A DNA stretch of 64,000 nucleotides from Pseudomonas sp. MWU13-2105 (GTDB lineage Bacteria > Pseudomonadota > Gammaproteobacteria > Pseudomonadales > Pseudomonadaceae): NCBI RefSeq assembly GCF_023242315.1, contig NZ_JALLIY010000025.1:1-64000 (forward strand), in the 5' to 3' direction. Position 1 is the first letter of the stretch. Every line of letters starts with the position of its first letter. This document shows, piece after piece, positions 1 through 8,362 of the stretch. The translations under genes were made by a program, and so were the position numbers. Under the pieces are notes generated by a model, which saw only the letters and a list, made by a program, of their open reading frames with translations, ran no database searches and was not told where the DNA came from.

Positions 1-32
1 CGCTTGGTAGGCTTCTGGGTATTGTCAGTCAC
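1..32 (-). CDS. Start of an unidentified gene, cut by the window edge
   Basis: Ten codons are visible on the minus strand, reading VTDNTQKPTK from a GTG start. An AGAGGAG ribosome-binding site sits about 8 bases upstream of that start, which is the main reason to believe it. The gene lies downstream of, and in the same direction as, the lyase ending at 486, but more than 450 bases and a large inverted repeat separate them, so it probably has its own promoter. Ten residues do not allow a family assignment. Confidence 0.5.
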   Translation of the reverse strand, partial: MTDNTQKPTK

Positions 33-485
33 GAAACAACTCCTCTGCGATCAATCCAAACCAGCCCAGGCAGTGGGCGAGCGAGCGTGTGCGGGACACC
101 CCGTCACAAGCGGAAACGGCTTTTGTGGGGCTACTTATACGCACACACATTTACTTGTACATACAAGCATATGCAATCGAGCGGCCAACTTATCGGATCA
201 ACGCTCAATAAAACCTTTGAGTTGGCTGCAGAGCCCGTAGGGCAAGGGTTTGGCGGGAAGCGTTTTTTTTCGGGTAGGCTGGGTCACGCTGTGATGACTG
301 TTACCGGCGCTGGGAATTGCGCCGCGGTGGGGCGCTCGGTGACAGTTTGAGAGATCTTGGTGCGCGATGGGGAACGGTTTTGGGCGGCATGCTGGCGGGG
401 CGGGGAGGGTGCTCCCTTGGTTGTCGCGAGGCAGCGAACGCATCGTCTTGACAGCCAAAGGAGCACCCTGGGCAGGGCGACTTGC
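33..485. other. Gene-free stretch downstream of the lyase
   Basis: I see no credible gene in these 450 bases. Short open frames on both strands lack ribosome-binding sites and look random in composition. The only clear structure is the inverted repeat at 407-468. The part nearest the partial gene (about 140-240) is AT-richer and probably carries its promoter, but I cannot fix -35 and -10 boxes with confidence. Confidence 0.5.
407..468. terminator. Long imperfect inverted repeat, probable terminator
   Basis: Arms of 19 bases at 407-425 (GGGTGCTCCCTTGGTTGTC) and 450-468 (GACAGCCAAAGGAGCACCC) pair with two mismatches around a 24-base loop. The repeat begins 18 bases beyond the lyase stop codon in that gene's direction of transcription, so a termination or mRNA 3'-end function is likely. 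There is no clean U-tract. It could instead be a repeat-family element. Confidence 0.5.
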
Positions 486-2027
486 TTACTGGAGGTTTTT
501 CCGCACCGTGGCCAGTACCTCACCACTGCGGACCTGTTCGGTAACACTCACCATGTCCAGATAGAAGGCGCGGTCATGCTCGGCCACCGGCACGCGGCTA
601 CGCACCAGGTCGTAAACCGCCTTGGTGACGCTGGAAGCCTTGTGCACATCATGGAAGTCCAGGGCCTGGCAGCCCACCAGCAGTTCGATTGCCAGCACCG
701 ATTCGAGCTTCTCGGAAACCTTGTAGGCCTTGATCGCGGCGTTATACGCCAGGCTGACCAGATCCTCCTGGTTGGCGCAGGTGGAGAAGCTGTCGACAGT
801 GGAGGGGAACGACAGCGCCTTCATTTCCGCATACAGGCCCGCCGCGGTGTATTGAAGGATCATGTAACCGCTGTTGAGGCCCGGGTTGCGCACCAGGAAC
901 GCCGGCATTTCACTGAAGTGCGAGTTGACCATGCGGTCGATACGGCGCTCGGAAATCTTCGCCAGGCTGGCCAGTGCCACGCACAGCGAGTCCGCGGACA
1001 TACCGATATAGCTGCCGTCGAAGTTGGCACCGGAGATGGCAACGCCGTCGCCGTCTTCCAGCGGGTAGATGATCGGGTTGTCGCCCGAGGAGTGGATTTC
1101 GTTCTCGATATTTTCCCGGGCGTGCTCGATAAAGCGTTTCGAGGCCCCATGCACCTGGGGAATGGCCCGCAGGCTGTAGGCGTCCTGCAAGCGATAGTCG
1201 ATGTTTTCGGCGATCAGCTGGCTGTCATGCAGCATCGCCTTTATCTCCCTGGCGGTTTGCGCTTGCTCCTTGTGGGCCTTGATCGAGTGATAGCGTGGGT
1301 CGAAGGCGCGAATCGTACCCTTCAGCGCTTCAAGGGAAAGGGCCGCGGCGACATCGGCCAGCGAGGCGGCCTGCATGGAGTTGTAGAGGGCCAGAATGGC
1401 GATGGCGGTTACCGACATGGTGCCATTGAGCATGGCCAGGCCTTCCTTGCACTGCAGGTCCGTCGGTTGCAGGCCTGCCTGTTCCAGCGCGGTGGCGCCA
1501 TCGACCCATTCGCCGCCATTGACCCGGGCCTTGCCTTCGCCCAGCAGGACCAGGGCGAGGTGCCCTTCGACAGCCAGGTAACCCACCGAGCCCTCGCCGG
1601 GGGCAAATGGCACGACTTCGTGATTGAGCAGGCCGGCAATCAGCTCCAGCAACTCCAGGCGCACCCCGGAAAACCCTTTGCCCAGGCTGATCAGCAGCAT
1701 CAGTTGGATGGCCCGGACCTGTTCACGCTTGAGCGGCTCGCCCACCGCGACGGCGTGGGAACGCACGATATTGACCTGAAGCTCCTTGGCATTCTGCGGC
1801 GAAATCACATGCCGGACGTTATCGCCGAAGCCGGTGGTCACGCCATAGACCAGGCGATTCTCCTCGAGGAAGCGCTCGACCAGGCCCCGGGACTTTTTCA
1901 CCCGGTTCTTATAAGTCTCGGAAAACGACACCTTGGCGGAATAACGGGCTACCGCGACGAACTCTTCGATGGAGGGTTCTCTGTCGCCAAGAACGACCTG
2001 AGTGATCTGCTGAGGATGAGCTTTCAT
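486..2027 (-). CDS. HAL/PAL-family lyase lacking the MIO-forming Ala-Ser-Gly triad
   Basis: This 513-residue protein is a full-length member of the histidine/phenylalanine/tyrosine ammonia-lyase family. Such enzymes eliminate ammonia from aromatic amino acids using a cofactor (MIO) formed from an internal Ala-Ser-Gly. Visible family motifs are YGVTTGFG with the loop tyrosine at residue 61, NIVRSHAVAVGEPL at 86-99, QDAYSLR and SGDNPIIY. At residues 146-165, however, the usual GSVGASGDLAPLAH segment reads GSVGYLAVEGH. It is about three residues shorter and has no ASG, so the standard cofactor cannot form. The start MKAHPQQITQ is preceded by GGGAG; the frame stays open further upstream to 2078. 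It is divergent from a LysR gene, its likely regulator. I would not call it HutH: no other hut gene is nearby. It may be a different lyase or mutase subfamily. Confidence 0.85.
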   Translation of the reverse strand: MKAHPQQITQVVLGDREPSIEEFVAVARYSAKVSFSETYKNRVKKSRGLVERFLEENRLVYGVTTGFGDNVRHVISPQNAKELQVNIVRSHAVAVGEPLKREQVRAIQLMLLISLGKGFSGVRLELLELIAGLLNHEVVPFAPGEGSVGYLAVEGHLALVLLGEGKARVNGGEWVDGATALEQAGLQPTDLQCKEGLAMLNGTMSVTAIAILALYNSMQAASLADVAAALSLEALKGTIRAFDPRYHSIKAHKEQAQTAREIKAMLHDSQLIAENIDYRLQDAYSLRAIPQVHGASKRFIEHARENIENEIHSSGDNPIIYPLEDGDGVAISGANFDGSYIGMSADSLCVALASLAKISERRIDRMVNSHFSEMPAFLVRNPGLNSGYMILQYTAAGLYAEMKALSFPSTVDSFSTCANQEDLVSLAYNAAIKAYKVSEKLESVLAIELLVGCQALDFHDVHKASSVTKAVYDLVRSRVPVAEHDRAFYLDMVSVTEQVRSGEVLATVRKNLQ

Positions 2028-2195
2028 TGCGAACTCCCGGGAAACGAAATGAGTGAGGGGCCGGACCGGCCAGGTCATCGCTCGATTGAGCGTGGGAGAA
2101 GGCTAAAGCGATTTATTGATGAAGAAAATATGGCAATTTCTGTCAGTTTTAATAGAATTTCTAAACTTGAATTTCTCCGGGTTTGTTGCATCGCC

Positions 2196-3140
2196 ATGAG
2201 TCGCTTACCGCCCTTGCGCGCCCTCCAGATATTCGAAGCCGTCGGTCACTGCGGTGGTATCTCCCAAGCGGCAAAACGCTTGAACATCTCCGTGGGCGCG
2301 GTCAGCCAGCAGATGAAGTTGCTGGATGAGGCGCTTGGCATGAGCCTGACGGTCAAGGAGGGCCAGCGCCTACGGCTGAATGCCATCGGCCTGCGTTTTC
2401 ATGCACGCTGTTCCGCCGCCTTTGAGGAGTTGCGGGGAGCGGTTGCCGAAGTCGAGCGTTCGAAAAATCCCAACAATCTGTATGTCAGTGGCCTGCCGTC
2501 CTTGATGACCAAGTGGTTGGCGCCCCTGACCTACGAATGGCAGCATGAGCACGCTGATCTCGACATCTATCTGGATGGCACGCTGGCGGATACGTCGGAG
2601 GAGGAAAACGCGGATTTTCGGATCGACTATGGCGAGCCAGGCCAATATGCCGAGCATAGCGTCGTGCTGTTCCGCGATTGCGTGGTGCCGGCCTGCTCAC
2701 CTGGGTTGTTGGGTGTTCCGGGCGATCCCGGCCGGGTGGAACAGGCCGCCGACCTGCTGCAATACCCATTGATCCGCATCGATTCGCGGCCGAAATTCGA
2801 CTCACCGCCTTCATGGGCCGAATGGTTCCAGCGTGAAGGCGTGGCCGTCGAGCAGGCGATTGTCATCCGCCGCAGTTTTTCTTCGTCGAGCATGGCCATT
2901 CAAGCCGCCATCGATCACCAGGGCGTGGTGCTGGCGCAGTTTTCGATGATTTCCCGCGACCTTGATGAAGGGCGCCTGGTGATTCCCTGGGGCCGGGCCA
3001 TGCCACTTCCCTCACCGTATTATCTGAGCTGGCACCCCAATACGCTGCAGAAAGCACAATGTCGGGCCTTTCAACGTTGGTTGATTGGCCGGGGGCGGGC
3101 GCAAGAGGAAATTACCGCCGGGTTGATCGTTGCCCTCTGA
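2196..3140 (+). CDS. LysR-family transcriptional regulator, GcvA-like
   Basis: This is a 314-residue LysR-type regulator starting MSRLPPLRALQIFEAV. Residues 1-60 form the winged helix-turn-helix (ISQAAKRLNISVGAVSQQMKLLDEALG), followed by the substrate-binding domain. The short MSRLPPLRAL N-terminus and the GAVSQQ recognition helix are typical of the GcvA/AmpR/TrpI branch. The frame is open far upstream as an artefact of the opposite-strand lyase, so I chose the ATG that gives the family-standard N-terminus; its ribosome-binding site is weak. It is transcribed away from the lyase gene across an AT-rich gap at 2028-2195, the usual arrangement for a LysR gene and its target, so it probably controls the lyase. 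Confidence 0.85.
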   Translation: MSRLPPLRALQIFEAVGHCGGISQAAKRLNISVGAVSQQMKLLDEALGMSLTVKEGQRLRLNAIGLRFHARCSAAFEELRGAVAEVERSKNPNNLYVSGLPSLMTKWLAPLTYEWQHEHADLDIYLDGTLADTSEEENADFRIDYGEPGQYAEHSVVLFRDCVVPACSPGLLGVPGDPGRVEQAADLLQYPLIRIDSRPKFDSPPSWAEWFQREGVAVEQAIVIRRSFSSSSMAIQAAIDHQGVVLAQFSMISRDLDEGRLVIPWGRAMPLPSPYYLSWHPNTLQKAQCRAFQRWLIGRGRAQEEITAGLIVAL

Positions 3141-3254
3141 TTGAGAGAAAACCAAGTATCGTGAATGTTGCGCGGGGTTTTGGTAGATTCGCCGCGCTTA
3201 CCGCCTGCCTTGCACGGCAGCTTCAGAGACTGGGCTTCAGATTCGGAAAGGTTC

Positions 3255-4054
3255 ATGGCCAAGAAACCAGCGGCGTCCTCCACTGACACTTCGATCACCG
3301 CGTCCAGGAAGGGCGCCAGCCTGACTCTGACTATCAGACCTTGTTGGGCTTGACCGGCTACTCCGCCGAGCAAGAGGAGAAGCTGCTGGAAGCGGTACTC
3401 GGTCGCCGCCCGGACGGTATTGTCCTGACCGGTACGCTGCACACCGAATCCAGTCGTCTGCGACTCGCCCAGGCGGGTATCCCGGTGGTCGAGTCCTGGG
3501 ACTTGAGTGACGATCCCCTGGACATGCTGGTGGGCTTCTCCCATGAAAAAGTCGGGGAGCAGACCGCACGGCATTTGCTGGAAAAGGGCTACAAGCGCTT
3601 CTCGGTGGTGACCATCAGTGACCCCCGGGGCCTGCGCCGTTGCAACAGTCTGATTGCCGAGCTTAAACGCCAGGGTATCGCCGAAGTACCGATGGAGGTC
3701 CTGGCGCCGCCGGCCACCCTCGAAGTGGGCAGGGAAGGGTTGCGACGTCTGCTTGAGCAACCGCTGCCGCCCGATATTGTGGTGTGCAGCTCCGACACCG
3801 TGGCCCAGGGCGCCCTGGCGGAAGCCGCCAGTCGCGGCATGCGGGTACCGTCGGACCTGGCGGTGATGGGCTTCGGCGATCTGAGCAGCGCGGCGCAGGT
3901 TCACCCGGCCTTGTCGACCGTCAGCGTCGATGGCAAGAATATTGGCTTGCAAGTGGCCCAGGCGCTGCTTGAACGTTTCGACTCTCCCGCTGCCAGCCAC
4001 GCGCCTGTACGAATCGACACCGGCTTCACCCTTATCGACCGCGCCAGTACCTGA
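3255..4054 (+). pseudogene. LacI-family regulator with its DNA-binding domain deleted
   Basis: A plausible original start at 3255 reads MAKKPAASSTDTSITA. The frame then jumps, and from about 3306 another frame reads QEGRQPDSDYQTLLGLTGYS and continues to a normal LacI-family C-terminus ending LIDRAST. The effector domain is clearly that of a gluconate/sugar-acid type LacI regulator (RRPDGIVLTG, VVCSSDTVAQGALAEA, VMGFGDL). The whole helix-turn-helix and hinge, about 70 residues in the family, are absent and the junction is out of frame. A TTG at 3341 could give only an effector-domain fragment. It sits directly upstream of a sugar-acid transporter and dehydratase, which it would have regulated. 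Assembly error is a possible but less likely explanation. Confidence 0.75.
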
Positions 4055-4092
4055 GCTGAAGAACCTCGGTGGTCGATAAATGTACCGTTGAA

Positions 4093-4106
4093 TGATTGCG
4101 CAATCA
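4093..4106. promoter_or_regulatory. LacI-type operator palindrome
   Basis: TGATTGCGCAATCA is a perfect 14-base palindrome with a central CG, the architecture of LacI/GalR-family operators. It lies 39 bases after the LacI remnant's stop and just before the transporter, where the operator of a sugar-acid operon would be expected. The local regulator no longer has a DNA-binding domain, so any function now needs another LacI-family protein. Confidence 0.55.
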
Positions 4107-5388
4107 GTGTAGTGTCGGCACAAAGGTCATCCGCCCAGGCGGGCAGGACCTTGGTTTCGATGCCATGACCATGGGCATCGCCTTCTCGGTCTTCGGCTGG
4201 GCCTACACCTCGATGCAGCTTCCCGGCGGCATCGTCCTTGACCGTTTCGGCTCGCGTCTTGTGCTCGGCATGAGCCTGATCATCTGGTCGGTATTTACCT
4301 TCCTGCAAGGCTACGTCGACCTCTTCAGTTCGGCCTTTCTGGCGCTGTTTGTCCTGCGCTTCATGATGGGGGTTGCCGAAGCCCCGGCGTTTCCAGCCAA
4401 CAACCGCCTGACGGTGATGTGGTTCCCACGCCATGAACGGGGCCTGGCCACGGCGGTGTTCCAGTCCGCGCAGTATTTTGCCCTGGCGGCGTTCACTCCG
4501 TTGATGGTCTGGCTGGTCAGCACCTGGGGCTGGCAGCACGTGTTCTGGGGCACCGGTGCGGCGGGCATTCTGATCGGCTTGTTGTGGTTTCGCATGGTTC
4601 AGGAGCCGCGCAAGGACAAACGTACCAACCAGGCGGAAATCGATTACATCGAAGCGGGTGGGGGCTTGCCCACCATCGGCGATGTGAAGACCCCCTTCAG
4701 CTGGAAAAGAATGCAGGCCATTGGTGGCAACCGCATGATGCTGGGTATCTACCTGGGCCAGTTTTGCTTGACCTCGATCACTTGGTTCTTCCTGACCTGG
4801 TTCCCGACCTATCTGATCGAAGCCAAGGGCATGAGCCTGTTGAAGGTCGGGCTGGTGGCGGCGATTCCACCCATCGCCGGTTGCCTGGGCGGCATGATCG
4901 GTGGTGTCTGGTCGGACTGGATGCTGCGTAGGAACTTCAGCCTGACCGCCGCCCGCAAGACGCCGATCATCTGTGGGTTGTTGCTGTCGAGCAGCATCAT
5001 GGTCGCCAACTACACCCAGTCGATCACGCTGGTGATCCTGGTGATGTCCATTGCCTTCTTCGCCAAAGGGGTCGGCAACCTCGGCTGGTGCATCGTGGGT
5101 GATGTTTCGCCGGCTCGGGCCATGGGCGTCAGCGGGGCGATGTTCAACTTCTGCGGCAACCTCGCGAGCATCGTTACCCCAATCGCCATCGGCGTGATGA
5201 TCAACCAGTTGGGTTCTTTCGATGTCGCGCTGATCTACGTCGCCGCCATGGGGCTGCTGGGCGCGTTTTCCTATCTGTTTATCGTCGGGCCGCTCAAGCG
5301 CCTGGAACTCGATGACTTTGAGGATCCACCGGCCAAGCCGCTCGAAAAAGCCCCGCTGAACAACGAACTGACGCCACAGCGTAGCTGA
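4096..5388 (+). CDS. MFS sugar-acid (galactarate/glucarate type) transporter, N-terminally truncated
   Basis: From about 4135 the frame encodes a major facilitator of the anion:cation symporter branch that takes up D-galactonate, glucarate or galactarate: GQDLGFDAMTMGIAFSVFGWAY, LPGGIVLDRFGSRLV, then eleven or so membrane spans. The usual first membrane helix with its NYADR-type motif is missing. The codons before GQDLGF read as non-homologous sequence, and the only starts are a TTG at 4096, inside the operator palindrome, or ATG at 4165. I see no good ribosome-binding site. Like the neighbouring LacI remnant it therefore looks damaged at its 5' end, and I doubt it transports. Its partner is the dehydratase that follows after about 40 bases. 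Confidence 0.65.
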   Translation: MRNQCSVGTKVIRPGGQDLGFDAMTMGIAFSVFGWAYTSMQLPGGIVLDRFGSRLVLGMSLIIWSVFTFLQGYVDLFSSAFLALFVLRFMMGVAEAPAFPANNRLTVMWFPRHERGLATAVFQSAQYFALAAFTPLMVWLVSTWGWQHVFWGTGAAGILIGLLWFRMVQEPRKDKRTNQAEIDYIEAGGGLPTIGDVKTPFSWKRMQAIGGNRMMLGIYLGQFCLTSITWFFLTWFPTYLIEAKGMSLLKVGLVAAIPPIAGCLGGMIGGVWSDWMLRRNFSLTAARKTPIICGLLLSSSIMVANYTQSITLVILVMSIAFFAKGVGNLGWCIVGDVSPARAMGVSGAMFNFCGNLASIVTPIAIGVMINQLGSFDVALIYVAAMGLLGAFSYLFIVGPLKRLELDDFEDPPAKPLEKAPLNNELTPQRS

Positions 5389-5428
5389 TCTTTTGCCAAG
5401 ATTTCATCACCGTTCAAGGAGTGCCTCC

Positions 5429-6589
5429 ATGCTCGCAGCACAACCTGCCATCAAATCCTCCGACGACGACCGTATTGCCTGGGTGCGTGTGTCTTCGGTG
5501 ATCCTGCCCCTGGCCAATCCGATCAGTGACGCCAAGGTGCTGACCGGGCGGCAAAAGCCGATGACTGAAATCGTCATCCTGTTCGCTGAAATCGAAACGG
5601 TCGATGGTCATCGCGGCCTCGGTTTCAGCTACTCGAAGCGGGCCGGCGGTCCGGGGCAATTCACCCATGCCGAGGAAATTGCGCCGGTGCTGATCGGTGA
5701 AAACCCGAGTGATATTGCCAAGCTGTGGACCAAGCTGTGCTGGGCCGGCGCCTCGGTGGGGCGCAGCGGCATGTCGACCCAGGCCATCGGTGCGTTCGAC
5801 GTAGCCTTGTGGGATTTGAAGGCCAAGCGCGCCAACCTCTCGCTGGCGCGCCTGCTCGGTGCCCAGCGTGACTCGGTGCGCTGCTACAACACCTCCGGTG
5901 GTTTTCTGCACACACCGCTGGATCAACTGATGAAGAACACCGACTTGTCCCGTGAAAAGGGCATTGGCGGTATCAAGTTGAAAGTCGGCCAGCCGGATTG
6001 CGCCATCGACATCCAGCGCGTCAGCACGGTTCGCAAGCACCTGGGTGAGCACTTCCCACTGATGGTGGATGCCAATCAGCAGTGGGATCGCCCGACGGCC
6101 CAGCGCATGTGCCGCCAGTTTGAGCAATACAACCTGATCTGGATCGAGGAGCCGCTGGACTGCTACGACGCTGAAGGCCACGCCGCCCTGGCCCGGCAAT
6201 TCGACACGCCGATTGCGACCGGTGAAATGCTCACCAGCGTTGCCGAGCACGCCGAGTTCATCAAGCTGCGTGGCGCTGACTTCCTGATGCCCGATGCACC
6301 TCGGGTGGGGGGGATTACGCCTTACCTGAAGGTGGCGGCCATGGCCGAGCAAGCGGGCCTGATGCTGGCACCGCACTTCGCCATGGAACTGCACGTGCAC
6401 CTGGCGGCGGCTTACCCGACAGAGCCCTGGGTCGAGCATTTCGAATGGCTCGAACCGCTGTTCAACGAGCGTCTGGAAACCCGTGACGGGCGCATGCTCG
6501 TCCCCACCCGTCCGGGTCTGGGGCTGACGCTCAGCGAGCAGGTCAAAGCCTGGACCGCCCGAGTCGCCGAGGTGGGTGTTCGTCCATAA
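5429..6589 (+). CDS. L-talarate/galactarate dehydratase (enolase superfamily)
   Basis: This 386-residue enolase-superfamily enzyme of the mandelate racemase subgroup dehydrates galactarate or L-talarate to 5-keto-4-deoxy sugar acids in the cytoplasm. The catalytic set is visible: the KLK motif (Lys183 and Lys185), metal ligands Asp214, Glu240 and Glu266 (VDANQQW, WIEEPL, ATGEML), and the His316 base in LAPHFAMELH. The start ATG at 5429 follows AAGGAG; an upstream in-frame start would add 12 unlikely residues. It follows the damaged transporter, so this enzyme is the intact remainder of a galactarate/talarate uptake-and-dehydration operon. The exact substrate cannot be told from sequence alone. 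Confidence 0.85.
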   Translation: MLAAQPAIKSSDDDRIAWVRVSSVILPLANPISDAKVLTGRQKPMTEIVILFAEIETVDGHRGLGFSYSKRAGGPGQFTHAEEIAPVLIGENPSDIAKLWTKLCWAGASVGRSGMSTQAIGAFDVALWDLKAKRANLSLARLLGAQRDSVRCYNTSGGFLHTPLDQLMKNTDLSREKGIGGIKLKVGQPDCAIDIQRVSTVRKHLGEHFPLMVDANQQWDRPTAQRMCRQFEQYNLIWIEEPLDCYDAEGHAALARQFDTPIATGEMLTSVAEHAEFIKLRGADFLMPDAPRVGGITPYLKVAAMAEQAGLMLAPHFAMELHVHLAAAYPTEPWVEHFEWLEPLFNERLETRDGRMLVPTRPGLGLTLSEQVKAWTARVAEVGVRP

Positions 6590-6611
6590 CCCCACTTGAT
6601 GGTTATCAAGA

Positions 6612-7280
6612 TCACTGGAGCCTGATCTGCTTCAACGACCGATTGATACGAACACAATCAAAGGTCGTCGGGTCAAAGTCGTTATCCCCGAACCACTCCA
6701 GCACGTTGTCGTGCTTGGGGTGGGCGGAGTCATTCAGGGCTGTCAGAAACTCATCGTAGCCAAGCACGCCGCCGATATCTTCCGGCGGTCGTGCGTTGGC
6801 ACCGTCGATGCAGTAGGGCAGTTGCGGACAAACGCCGGCGGGGATGACTTTTTCCACCCTGAGCACGTGTTCCCAGCCATCCCTGAAATCATAGACATAG
6901 CGGAAGGTCCGTTTCCCACGCAAGACGCTGATCAGTGTCTGGCGTTGCTCCGCGACGACCGGTGGCTTCCAGCCGGAATTGGATGCTGATATGCCGTAGC
7001 TGTCACCGGCGATTTCAAATTCGTGCAGGTGCGCGTCAGTCCAGCCCATCGTCGCTTGAATGACCCGGTGCAGGTTGCCCAAGGTGATGTTTTCGGGAAC
7101 CGCCACCTGACGCCAGATCGTGGGGGTTATCCACTTCAGCTCAATCCGCAGGATCAGTACACGGTCGGGGTCGGGCATCGGCAATTGGGCAATGGGTGAC
7201 ATGAGTCTGGCAACCTCTTGAGGGTCAATGGACAAGGAGCGATATCTGCGATCGCTCTGACGCTTTCTTAAGTCATCCAC
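6612..7280 (-). CDS. Plasmid pRiA4b ORF-3 family protein
   Basis: The 222-residue protein matches the pRiA4b ORF-3 family. Its core is LRIELKWITPTIWRQVAVPENITLGNLHRVIQATMGW at residues 43-79, followed by the family's H-x-H/E-F and DFRDGWEH elements. These small domains are widespread on plasmids, in mobile regions and in chromosomes; their biochemical role is unknown. It is convergent with the dehydratase, 22 bases away, and marks the beginning of an AT-richer stretch running to about 10.9 kb. The start at 7280 is the first ATG after a weak GAAG site; an internal start at MSPIAQLP is possible. Confidence 0.8.
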   Translation of the reverse strand: MDDLRKRQSDRRYRSLSIDPQEVARLMSPIAQLPMPDPDRVLILRIELKWITPTIWRQVAVPENITLGNLHRVIQATMGWTDAHLHEFEIAGDSYGISASNSGWKPPVVAEQRQTLISVLRGKRTFRYVYDFRDGWEHVLRVEKVIPAGVCPQLPYCIDGANARPPEDIGGVLGYDEFLTALNDSAHPKHDNVLEWFGDNDFDPTTFDCVRINRSLKQIRLQ

Positions 7281-7458
7281 TTCAAGTGTTCAGTCTCTGG
7301 AGGATCCGTTGTAGGAACTTGATTGATGGATGCCATGCTCCGATGGTAGCGACGTTGTTCATCGACGAAAATCAGACTGCAAGGACAAGTTTGGTGTGAA
7401 TTTGCCTACGACAATGGGTGATTTTTAAACGGAACTGGCTGGGCGGAGCTATTGAACC

Positions 7459-8118
7459 TTATCGGCTGGTCAGGGTTTCGAGTGTTTTTTGAAGTTTGTT
7501 GATGTCCATTGGCTTTTGCATGCACTCGTTGAATATGGAGGCCTGGCACTTTTCGCGTACCTCCGCCAGGGGGGTGGTGGTAATAGCTATAATGGGCGTG
7601 GTCCGGGGATCGAAGCCCTGCTGGCGAATTCTCATGGCGGTTTCGATACCGTCCATCCCAGGCATCTGAATATCCATCAGGATGGCGTCGTAGGATTTGC
7701 ACAACATGCCCAAGGCTTCATAGCCATTACTGGCGATATTGACATTGCAGTTAAGGCTTTTCAGGATCCGGCAATGAAACTCGCGTACTCGCTCATCATC
7801 GTCGACAATCAATATGGAAAGCCAGGTGCTCTGCTTCGATTGGCTGTTGATAGAGGGCGTTTCCTTGGCCTGCTCTGCAATACATTGAAAAAATTTAAGC
7901 ATGTCTGATCCCGAAAGCTCGAGGTCGGTGCAACTTTTTTCGAGATGGGCCATGAACTGTTTCATTTGCTCCAAGGTCATGCTGTCTGCCTTCCTGGCCC
8001 CTGATTTGAGCTTCCAGAAGGTATCCATGATCCCCGTCAACGGCTCGAACAGATGCCGGTTGAGGGTTTGCTTGCTGACCGGGAGCCTGACGCTGTTCGG
8101 ATGGGTGTTTTGGCACAT
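7459..8118 (-). CDS. Orphan response regulator with C-terminal receiver domain
   Basis: The 219-residue protein carries a receiver domain in its C-terminal half, from about residue 100: LSILIVDDDERVREFH, the phosphorylatable aspartate in AILMDIQMPGMDG, the switch region PIIAITT and the lysine in MQKPMD. The N-terminal 100 residues are predicted largely helical and resemble no output domain I recognise. There is no DNA-binding or enzymatic domain and no adjacent histidine kinase. The receiver most resembles the D1-type domains of hybrid kinases, so this could be a detached phosphorelay piece. An AGAGGGAG site precedes the ATG. GC content is lower than the surrounding chromosome, suggesting acquisition. 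The AT-rich 240-base gap upstream is shared with the divergent MarR-like gene. Confidence 0.8.
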   Translation of the reverse strand: MCQNTHPNSVRLPVSKQTLNRHLFEPLTGIMDTFWKLKSGARKADSMTLEQMKQFMAHLEKSCTDLELSGSDMLKFFQCIAEQAKETPSINSQSKQSTWLSILIVDDDERVREFHCRILKSLNCNVNIASNGYEALGMLCKSYDAILMDIQMPGMDGIETAMRIRQQGFDPRTTPIIAITTTPLAEVREKCQASIFNECMQKPMDINKLQKTLETLTSR

Positions 8119-8362
8119 AAGAGCTCCCTCTGTTCCCTGGGACGATTTGCTTTGTGATTCGGTTTAAAATTTATAAAGCGAATAGGCTTGTCATTCAACA
8201 GGGGCTTATGTCGTTTGTTGCTGATATTTATGTAGGCTAATTCTTCCTGTGGTATGGGACTCTGGGTTAGTTTGTACGATCAGGTTAATTTCTTGGTGTA
8301 TCCATTGCCAAGCTAGGCAAAATATGTAGAAATTGATTCAATCAAAGACTGAAGGCCCACCT

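Noticed and set aside
486..2027. Calling the lyase HutH (histidine degradation)
   Set aside because: The MIO triad is absent and no hutU, hutI, hutC or hutG is adjacent.
357..2195. Long plus-strand reading frame joined to the LysR gene
   Set aside because: It lies opposite the lyase, has typical high-GC shadow composition, and the LysR family N-terminus starts only at 2196.
5414..6595. Minus-strand 393-codon frame opposite the talarate/galactarate dehydratase
   Set aside because: No homology, no ribosome-binding site, and the plus strand carries a full enolase-superfamily active site.
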